Position numbers and translations under genes: made by a program
Assembly (NCBI GenBank): GCA_947564305.1
Contig: CANOBT010000255.1
Location: forward strand, 1-6,397
Origin: an uncultured Lachnospiraceae bacterium
Lineage (GTDB): Bacteria > Bacillota_A > Clostridia > Lachnospirales > Lachnospiraceae
Direction of reading: 5' to 3'
DNA length: 6,397 nucleotides
Notes under the pieces: model-generated
What the model saw: the letters and a program-made list of their open reading frames with translations, nothing else
The model's database searches: none
Told to the model about the DNA's origin: nothing
Shown: piece by piece, positions 1 through 3,643 of the stretch
How the letters are laid out: the number at the start of each line of letters is the position of its first letter
Position numbering within the stretch: the first letter of the stretch is position 1

Positions 1-61
1 GAATGCGCGCTCAATACCAGGTATCAATTTAGCAGGCTATGAAGTTGTCAAGGTGCGATGA
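1..61 (+). CDS. Possible 3' end of an unidentified gene (partial)
   Basis: From base 2 an open frame runs off the left edge and ends at a TGA at 59-61, giving a C-terminal tail that reads NARSIPGINLAGYEVVKVR. The composition is protein-like and free of odd codons, but 19 residues are too few to identify a family. If real, it would be the only protein gene besides the toxin on the plus strand and may mark chromosomal or other cargo sequence left of the element. The stop overlaps an ATG at 58-60 that opens a 21-codon frame (ending TAA at 121-123) behind a weak AAGG; I do not consider that small frame supported. A T-run at 94-100 could end transcription here, but the hairpin before it is only about 4 bp. 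Confidence 0.3.
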   Translation, partial: NARSIPGINLAGYEVVKVR

Positions 62-182
62 AAGGGATTGTTCTTAGCGAAAATAGAATTAGATTTTTTT
101 CTGTGAAACTACCCTCTCACTAATACCACCTGGGAGAAGGCAAATATCAACGACTTTATAAAAATTTAAGAAAATAATTTTG

Positions 183-211
183 TTGAAATATGTCTGGAAT
201 AATGATACGCT
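183..211 (+). promoter_or_regulatory. Candidate promoter for the holin-like toxin
   Basis: A -35-like TTGAAA (183-188) is followed by a 17-bp spacer and a -10-like TACGCT (206-211) preceded by TG, giving an extended -10 arrangement. The -35 is good; the -10 matches the consensus only at its outer bases, so the extended TG would have to compensate. The start point would be near 218, leaving a leader of about 100 nt before the toxin start. This long leader contains a hairpin that covers the ribosome binding site. Confidence 0.4.
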
Positions 212-261
212 ATTCATGCACAGCTTTATCGTGCTGGAAAGCATCTATGACAGGTGGACAG

Positions 262-308
262 TCTCCCAATCTTACATAAAGCCGGCTTGCCGGTGTTAAG
301 AAGGGAGG
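262..308 (+). promoter_or_regulatory. Leader hairpin predicted to mask the toxin ribosome binding site
   Basis: In the toxin leader, TCTCCC (262-267) can pair with the ribosome binding site GGGAGG (303-308). CTTA (271-274) pairs with TAAG (297-300), and an inner stem CCGG/CCGG (282-285 with 290-293) closes the structure. The Shine-Dalgarno bases would therefore be buried in a stem-loop of about 47 nt. Masking of the ribosome binding site is known for many type I toxin mRNAs, where it limits translation to processed or freshly made transcripts. The pairing was found by eye; no folding energy was calculated. Confidence 0.45.
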
Positions 309-316
309 TGCGTGAT

Positions 317-439
317 ATGACGACTGCAGATATTATTTTAATATTTATAGGAATACTTGGTTTGCTATTTTCCTTTGGTAGTTTGATTATTGCGTTTCTT
401 GCCTTTTGTTGCGATAAAAGGAACAACAAGAAGAAATAA
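317..439 (+). CDS. Small holin-like toxin (TxpA/BsrG-like type I toxin)
   Basis: A 40-residue protein with one hydrophobic membrane-spanning helix (about residues 5-31, rich in I, L, F and G) and a short basic tail ending in CDKRNNKKK. This is the layout of the putative holin-like toxin family that includes TxpA, BsrG and their relatives in Firmicutes. Such peptides insert into the cytoplasmic membrane and disturb it when not silenced by an antisense RNA. The start at 317 is set by AAGGGAGG (301-308), about 8 bases upstream; an in-frame GTG at 254 has no ribosome binding site and would add a charged, non-conserved stretch. A convergent antisense RNA gene overlaps the 3' end. The locus may stabilise the element or be an independent chromosomal addiction module. 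The toxin family call is firm from sequence character; toxicity itself is inferred. Confidence 0.8.
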   Translation: MTTADIILIFIGILGLLFSFGSLIIAFLAFCCDKRNNKKK

Positions 440-472
440 AAAATGCCCACCCGTCGGCAAACGGGATGGGCA
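440..472 (-). terminator. Intrinsic terminator of the antisense RNA
   Basis: TGCCCA (444-449) pairs with TGGGCA (467-472) and CCCG (450-453) with CGGG (462-465), with one bulged base and an 8-nt loop. On the minus strand the stem is followed at once by six T (443-438). On the plus strand no T-run follows, so it works in the antisense direction only. It would also stop any transcription coming out of the sigma-like operon. Confidence 0.75.
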
Positions 473-502
473 GTGTCCGTAAGGACATCTAGTCTGAATT
501 TC

Positions 503-532
503 GGGAGCATCCACTTTGGGGTAGGTGCTTTC
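503..532 (+). terminator. 3' hairpin of the toxin mRNA (possible terminator)
   Basis: AGCATCCACT (506-515) pairs with GGTAGGTGCT (520-529) with one mismatch and a tight TTGG loop, extended outward by GGG/TTC wobble pairs. Only TTTCC follows, so it is a weak terminator by sequence. It may instead stabilise the toxin mRNA and serve as the loop recognised by the antisense RNA, whose 5' end is complementary to it. Confidence 0.45.
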
Positions 533-541
533 CTATCTATA

Positions 542-570
542 AATATATCATTTGGACTTCTGAAAATCAA
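542..570 (-). promoter_or_regulatory. Promoter of the antisense RNA
   Basis: On the minus strand, a -35 TTGATT (570-565), a spacer of exactly 17 bp and a -10 TATATT (547-542) form one of the best sigma-A-type promoters in the window. The start point would be near 535. A strong antisense promoter against a weak toxin promoter is the usual balance in type I systems. Confidence 0.65.
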
Positions 571-581
571 CTATAATTTCT

Positions 582-612
582 AAAAAAATCTCTATCCGAT
601 TTACCTCAGATT
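582..612 (-). terminator. Possible terminator of the sigma-like operon
   Basis: On the minus strand, 10-40 nt after the stop codon of the 313-residue protein gene, AATCT (612-608) can pair with AGATT (591-587), followed by a seven-T run (588-582). The stem is short and AT-rich, so termination may be partial; the antisense RNA terminator further on would catch read-through. Confidence 0.35.
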
Positions 613-621
613 CCTCAATCA

Positions 622-1563
622 TTACAATCCCTGCCCTGGATCACCTAAAGATGGTCTGAGATTCTTATAATCCGCGTTTTCCCTGAAACGGCATATCTTG
701 ATCGGAAACGGCAGCGACTGGTTGTTTTTATCGTCACACGCTATAGCAATACCGATCTCCCGCAGCCCGTAACAATCCGGTAGGGTTTTATCTTTATCCC
801 TCAGTGTTTCCATCACCCGGGTTAGCGGGATTGACATATCCGCATAAACCGGATACCAGAAAAATTCAGAAATTCTTTTTTTATCATCTGGTAAAAAATG
901 CTCTGGATGCCGTGACAGATAAGGACGGTTCCATTCCATAACCAGTTCATAAACATCTTTTCCTGCAAATATCCCGTAGCCACGGTATGACCCGGTTTCC
1001 AGGATACCTCCGTCCGGCAGTACCAGAATTCCCGGATTTCCGATCAGCATTGGCTTTTTTGTGTCTGAATATATCCATGAATAACATCCCATTTTCCATT
1101 TCCTCTCTTTCATTTTGTGCTTTGTAGATTCCTGTATCATCTGAAACAATTGATTTAAGATACGTTTCTGGCGGTTCTGTATGGCTTTCCGGCTACATCC
1201 GTAAAACTCGGCGGCTGCTTTTACCGTTATCTGCTCATAGTATAAAAGGATCATAAGCTGCGCGTCCTTCTCCGGCAGTCTCTCCAACATTTTTTGCAGG
1301 CAGTCCCTTTGGATATTCCACAGGGCGGTCTCTTCCGTTTCATTCCGCACAGGGATATTTGTCTCAAAATATTGTCCATACTCCTTCAGCCTCTCCAGGC
1401 TGCATACACTATGTTTCCGGTCACGTTCTCTCTGGTATTTTTCCCTTCTTCTGGACTGATACCATTCCAAATAGACTTCTCTTGTAACTTCTATCAATAC
1501 GCCGCCTGCCATGCGCAGCACATAAATCTCCCGCTCTTTTGGTTTTTTCCCACGCATGCTCAT
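622..1563 (-). CDS. Sigma-region-4 protein fused to a C-terminal 'GCYSW' domain of mobile elements
   Basis: 313 residues in two parts. Residues 1-157 resemble the sigma-70-like proteins of Firmicute conjugative elements: a basic N-terminal part with YVLRMAGGVLIEVTREVY and YQSRRREKYQRERD, then a region-4-type helix-turn-helix at about 89-143 (LPEKDAQLMILLYYEQ, then TVKAAAEFYGCSRKAIQNRQ). It would bind DNA and possibly RNA polymerase. Residues 158-313 begin MGCYSWIYSDTKKPMLIGNPG and contain YPVYADMSIPLTRVMETLRD and REIGIAIACDD. From memory this resembles a separate protein of about 150 residues common in Clostridia elements; I know no function for it. Met158 (codon at 1092-1090) follows AGAGG (1106-1102) by 9 bases, so the second part may also be made alone. 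The chosen start follows GGGGAGG (1575-1569) by 5 bases and overlaps the upstream stop as ATGA, implying coupled translation. Confidence 0.75.
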   Translation of the reverse strand: MSMRGKKPKEREIYVLRMAGGVLIEVTREVYLEWYQSRRREKYQRERDRKHSVCSLERLKEYGQYFETNIPVRNETEETALWNIQRDCLQKMLERLPEKDAQLMILLYYEQITVKAAAEFYGCSRKAIQNRQKRILNQLFQMIQESTKHKMKERKWKMGCYSWIYSDTKKPMLIGNPGILVLPDGGILETGSYRGYGIFAGKDVYELVMEWNRPYLSRHPEHFLPDDKKRISEFFWYPVYADMSIPLTRVMETLRDKDKTLPDCYGLREIGIAIACDDKNNQSLPFPIKICRFRENADYKNLRPSLGDPGQGL

Positions 1564-2282
1564 CCTATCCTCCCCGCGGCATTGATACTTTCCTGTCCAG
1601 ACCTGTTTTCCTGTTGGTTGGATTGAGTATTACATATATTCCTGTTAATGTTATCTAAGTGAAAATTCCGTTCTTCCGCCAGATATCTTTTCCTTATTGC
1701 CTGTATTGCTTTGAAAATAAGAGACGATACGTCTGTTCTGCTTATATTCTGTTCTTTGGCTATCTGTCCCTGTGTTTTCTCCTGGAGAAAGAATGCCTGC
1801 AGTACCACCCGCTGCTTTTTTGTCAGGACACACATCATTTCCCTCACCATTTCCTGCCTGACTAAAACCTCCAACACAGGGGTCCGCTTGTCCTCTACAG
1901 CTTTCCATTCCTCTGATATTGGACTGTAAGAAATAAGCCTGCTCTGCTCCTGTTTATTCTGATTTTTGCTCATGCGATCCTCTCCTTCCAAGACAAGTCG
2001 GATATACCATGGTTCTTTCTCAAAAAAACTCTTTGACATATGAACTCCGCTGTTATCAGATAGATACAGATAATCTCCGCATGAATGAAGCGGATATACT
2101 GTCGTATGTCTGTACACCTGATAAAGCACGTATCCATTGGAATACACGGTTATCTGCGTATCCTGATCCAGACGCTTTGAAATAATAGGCGCGCCGCCTT
2201 CTTTCAGATATTTTGCCGTCGGAATACGTTCTCCCTCTTCAGGCTTTTCCACGATTCTCTGTAGTTGCCATAATGTCAGCAT
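1560..2282 (-). CDS. Sigma-70 region 4-like helix-turn-helix protein of a mobile element
   Basis: 240 residues. Residues 146-202 form a sigma-70 region-4-like helix-turn-helix: VLTKKQRVVLQAFFLQEKTQ, then GQIAKEQNISRTDVSSLIFK and AIQAIRKRY. It is expected to act as a transcription factor or a partial sigma factor. Residues 1-105 form a separate N-terminal domain with ITVYSNGYVLYQVYRH and LHSCGDYLYLSDNSG, ending in the acidic EKEPWYIRLVLEGEDR. I have seen this type of N-terminus in Clostridia conjugative elements but know no function. Regions 2 and 3 of a full sigma factor are missing. The C-terminal tail after 205 is N/Q-rich and probably disordered. The start at 2282 is chosen for AAAGGTGG (2296-2289), 6 bases upstream; a frame extension to 2333 has no such site. 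The stop overlaps the next start by ATGA, so the two proteins are probably made together. Confidence 0.75.
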   Translation of the reverse strand: MLTLWQLQRIVEKPEEGERIPTAKYLKEGGAPIISKRLDQDTQITVYSNGYVLYQVYRHTTVYPLHSCGDYLYLSDNSGVHMSKSFFEKEPWYIRLVLEGEDRMSKNQNKQEQSRLISYSPISEEWKAVEDKRTPVLEVLVRQEMVREMMCVLTKKQRVVLQAFFLQEKTQGQIAKEQNISRTDVSSLIFKAIQAIRKRYLAEERNFHLDNINRNICNTQSNQQENRSGQESINAAGRIG

Positions 2283-2357
2283 AAATGACCACCTTTCTGC
2301 CCGAAGGCGGGGGGCGGCCTGTGAAGCCTGCACTGCATATCAAAGTATGTGGAAAGG

Positions 2358-2426
2358 TTACACGACAGCAATCTTTCCGTATACCGCAGTATGCAGAAGA
2401 AGCTGCCAGTGACAGGTTCTTTGCAT
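2358..2426 (-). CDS. Possible 22-residue leader peptide upstream of the sigma-like operon
   Basis: A 22-codon frame starting MQRTCHWQLLL and ending KIAVV-TAA lies 75 bp before the first sigma-like gene and just after a terminator-like hairpin. What makes it notable is a very strong ribosome binding site, GGAGGGAG (2437-2430), 3-5 bases before the ATG, better than those of most real genes here. Its own bases 2402-2407 repeat the GCTGCC arm of the hairpin, so translation could alter folding. It may be a regulatory leader peptide like those before resistance or transfer genes, or a chance frame. There is no recognisable domain and the peptide is not clearly hydrophobic. Confidence 0.35.
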   Translation of the reverse strand: MQRTCHWQLLLHTAVYGKIAVV

Positions 2427-2449
2427 GAACTCCCTCCATCGTGTAAAAA

Positions 2450-2520
2450 GGCAGCAAAAAACAGCTTCCGGCCCACCCGTTTTTTTTGTGGTTCCAGAAA
2501 CCCTGACTCGCTGCCTTTTT
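2450..2520 (-). terminator. Terminator-like hairpin, potentially bidirectional
   Basis: GGCAGC at 2450-2455 and GCTGCC at 2510-2515 form a 6-bp outer stem around a 54-nt interior. The interior contains smaller stems (CCAC/GTGG; GGTT/AACC). TTTTT follows on the minus strand (2449-2445) and TTTTTT on the plus strand (2516-2521). In the minus direction it lies 138 bp after the XRE stop and 168 bp before the sigma-like gene, so it could end the XRE transcript or act as a conditional stop. The large loop makes it an unusual terminator. Confidence 0.45.
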
Positions 2521-2570
2521 TCAAATGTTTACTGTTTTGAATAGCTATCACTTGATATATCCTGAATTTG

Positions 2571-2587
2571 TTACAGTTTAACAGTAA
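2571..2587. promoter_or_regulatory. 17-bp near-palindrome, possible operator
   Basis: TTACAGTTTAACAGTAA reads the same on both strands except at the two outer A positions and the centre (TTAC-GTT / AAC-GTAA). A related arm, GTTTACTGTT, lies at 2527-2536 in inverse orientation to AACAGTAAAAC (2580-2590). The motif differs from the XRE operators, so a different regulator would bind it, if any does. Confidence 0.35.
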
Positions 2588-2603
2588 AACGTAATATTTT
2601 CCT

Positions 2604-2648
2604 CAACAAATATGTAGAACTTTGCCGGATAGAACACTATATTTGTTG
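2604..2648. repeat. 10-bp inverted repeat after the XRE gene
   Basis: CAACAAATAT (2604-2613) and ATATTTGTTG (2639-2648) are perfect inverted copies 25 bp apart, directly after the XRE stop. No T-run follows on either strand, so a simple terminator is unlikely. The right arm continues into a direct repeat, TTGTTGAAGT at 2643-2652 and again at 2665-2674, the second copy inside the last codons of the XRE gene. The 22-bp offset is about two helical turns, which would suit a protein-binding array. Confidence 0.5.
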
Positions 2649-2652
2649 AAGT

Positions 2653-3012
2653 TTACGGTCTACATTGTTGAAGTGCCTCTACTAATGTTTCTATTGTTCG
2701 CATTACTACCTTCTGCTCCCTTTGATTTAGATTTTGAATACGAAATGCCATCTTCGGACCCTGCACTTCTTTTTGTGATGTCAGAAGGTCCACTCCTAAC
2801 AGCTCATTGGCATCCATATCCAATATCTGTATCAGCTTTATGAATATTTCAATAGACATGGCGGAATGCCCTCCTTCAATGCGGCTGACCGTATTGGCGC
2901 TGATACCGGCCATTTCTGCGACTGTCTCCTGTGATATTCTCATCTCCATTCTTCGGTTCCGAATGCGGTTTCCTAAATTGATCAACTCCTGTGATATTGC
3001 ACAATTTCCCAC
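2653..3012 (-). CDS. XRE-family transcriptional repressor
   Basis: 119 residues. A Cro/CI-type helix-turn-helix spans about residues 11-72, with recognition segment RISQETVAEMAGISANTVSR at 25-44 followed by IEGGHSAMSIEIFIKLIQIL and ELLGVD. A further 45 residues (RIQNLNQREQKVVMRTIETL) probably form helices for dimer contact. It starts with GTG at 3012, fixed by AGGAGG (3024-3019) 6 bases upstream; no ATG alternative exists nearby. Upstream lie three palindromic operators overlapping its promoter, so autorepression is likely. By family and position it is the probable master repressor of the element, possibly also acting on the sigma-like operon. No peptidase domain for SOS-type self-cleavage is present, so derepression would need another signal or an antirepressor. 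Confidence 0.85.
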   Translation of the reverse strand: MGNCAISQELINLGNRIRNRRMEMRISQETVAEMAGISANTVSRIEGGHSAMSIEIFIKLIQILDMDANELLGVDLLTSQKEVQGPKMAFRIQNLNQREQKVVMRTIETLVEALQQCRP

Positions 3013-3044
3013 TACACACCTCCTGCCAAATGATTCTTCTCCAT

Positions 3045-3140
3045 ACTTTGCGTCACTATAGCGTAAAGTTTTTTCTTATATCTAGCTCCACTATGGCGTA
3101 AATTGTTTATCCGGCACTTTGCGTCACTGTGACGCAAAGT
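3045..3140. promoter_or_regulatory. Three evenly spaced 25-bp operators upstream of the XRE gene
   Basis: Site 3 (3116-3140) is a perfect palindrome: ACTTTGCGTCAC, a central T, then GTGACGCAAAGT. Site 1 (3045-3069) has the same outer arms (ACTTTGCGTCAC then AGCGTAAAGT) with an imperfect centre. Site 2 (3080-3104) keeps the inner CCACTATGGCGTAAA half and has lost most of the left arm. The centres are at 3057, 3092 and 3128, spacings of 35 and 36 bp. This even spacing and graded quality are typical of cooperative repressor operators with strong and weak sites. Site 2 overlaps the -35 and touches the -10 of the XRE promoter; site 1 covers its likely start point. The best site is the most distal. 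Confidence 0.75.
3075..3102 (-). promoter_or_regulatory. Promoter of the XRE gene
   Basis: On the minus strand, TTTACG (3102-3097) serves as the -35, with a 16-bp spacer and a -10 TATAAG (3080-3075). The start point would be near 3068, about 55 nt before the GTG start. Operator 2 overlaps the -35 and operator 1 covers the start, so bound repressor would shut the promoter. Confidence 0.5.
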
Positions 3141-3153
3141 TTCCTCCAAAGAC

Positions 3154-3187
3154 AGAAAAAAACAGCCAGATAATCAGCTGTTCTTTT
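3154..3187 (-). terminator. Terminator of the parB-rep-membrane protein operon
   Basis: On the minus strand AACAGC (3182-3177) pairs with GCTGTT (3166-3161) around a 10-nt loop and runs straight into seven T. It lies about 60 bp after the stop of the small membrane protein gene. CTTTTT on the plus side gives some activity in the other direction too. It separates the replication operon from the XRE promoter. Confidence 0.7.
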
Positions 3188-3244
3188 TGAAATCTTATTT
3201 TATTTTCACTTTCATCTTGCCAATATCATTAAGTCCGCCTTTTC

Positions 3245-3592
3245 TTACCGGTCTCTACAGCCCATCCTCAACAGCCGGACGATTCCTGTACCCATTGCTT
3301 CCACCAGACATACTGCCGCTGCGAGCAGCCGGAATGTAAGGATTGCCCCGCCCATTACACTTGCCACTACCAGATTTAAAAACAGAATCGACATAGCCCC
3401 GCCGGTATCATATCCCTTTGGGAGGACCAGGAAAAACAAGTGCTCTAGCCCTACAGGGATTCCCATCAAAAACCATAACATCAGGTAATTGCACTCCCCA
3501 TTTCGCGTACATACAGGCCGGAAGAATGCCATTAAAAGTATCGTCATTACGATCGGTGCCGCCACGTTTTTCATAAAATCTTTTATCTTCAT
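3245..3592 (-). CDS. Small multi-pass membrane protein of a conjugative element (DUF6050-like)
   Basis: 115 residues, very hydrophobic, with three or four membrane segments at about 8-25 (NVAAPIVMTILLMAFFRPV), 36-57, 66-87 and 88-107, and a short basic end (RLLRMGCRDR). Between the first two is CTRNGECNY, with two cysteines, and after the second is LPKGYDTGG. From memory this resembles the DUF6050 family often found next to rep genes in Clostridia elements; no function is known to me. The start at 3592 is chosen because GGAGG (3602-3598) lies 5 bases before it. The same frame opens 15 codons earlier at 3637, but that ATG has no good binding site. It lies 51 bp after rep and ends just before a terminator, so it is the last gene of the replication operon. 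Confidence 0.7.
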   Translation of the reverse strand: MKIKDFMKNVAAPIVMTILLMAFFRPVCTRNGECNYLMLWFLMGIPVGLEHLFFLVLPKGYDTGGAMSILFLNLVVASVMGGAILTFRLLAAAVCLVEAMGTGIVRLLRMGCRDR

Positions 3593-3643
3593 ATTTTCCT
3601 CCATTTTCTTCATGCCTCGTTCTGGATTTACAGCCATTTTCTC

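Larger units (their letters stand above)
437..535 (-). ncRNA. Antisense RNA, probable RatA-like antitoxin of the toxin gene
   Basis: The minus strand carries a well-formed promoter and, about 95 nt downstream, a strong intrinsic terminator, with no reading frame between them. The transcript would start near 535 and end near 437-443, so its 3' end covers the toxin stop codon (437-439) and the rest is complementary to the toxin mRNA's 3' untranslated region. This matches the TxpA/RatA arrangement, where an antisense RNA overlaps the 3' end of the toxin mRNA and triggers its decay or blocks translation. The overlap includes two hairpins of the toxin mRNA: TGTCC-GTAA-GGACA (475-488), with a GNRA-type loop, and the stem at 503-532. 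Exposed loops of this kind are typical first-contact sites. The ends are estimates from the promoter and terminator. Confidence 0.65.
2283..2652 (-). promoter_or_regulatory. 370-bp control region before the sigma-like operon
   Basis: This gap between the XRE gene stop and the first sigma-like gene holds several signals. They are an inverted repeat at 2604-2648, a near-palindrome at 2571-2587, a terminator-like hairpin at 2450-2515, and a possible leader peptide at 2358-2426. CCCG/CGGG (2310-2313 with 2302-2305 on the minus strand) forms a small GC-rich stem just upstream of the ribosome binding site. No single promoter stands out. Weak candidates on the minus strand are TTGTTG (2609-2604) with TACTGT 17 bp later, and TTGCTG with TACTTT between 2376 and 2347. 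The second lies downstream of the hairpin and would avoid it. Larger frames in this region have no credible start signals. Confidence 0.5.

Noticed and set aside
254..316. N-terminal extension of the toxin from a GTG at 254
   Set aside because: No ribosome binding site precedes it, while the ATG at 317 has AAGGGAGG at ideal distance and gives the usual toxin length.
226..570. 114-residue minus-strand frame across the toxin locus
   Set aside because: It is antisense to the toxin, runs through a strong terminator and promoter, has no binding site and resembles no family; it is a shadow of the antisense RNA region.
2239..2457. 72-residue minus-strand frame overlapping the start of the sigma-like gene
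   Set aside because: It runs through the ribosome binding site and first codons of the real gene in another frame and has no start signal of its own; only the 22-codon frame with a strong site was kept as a possibility.
3045..3140. parS centromere array for ParB
   Set aside because: The palindromes resemble neither canonical parS nor anything near parB and overlap the XRE promoter, so XRE operators are the simpler reading; ParB binding is not excluded.
3593..3637. Longer start for the small membrane protein
   Set aside because: The ATG at 3637 lacks a good binding site, while the one at 3592 has GGAGG 5 bases before it and begins directly at the hydrophobic domain.
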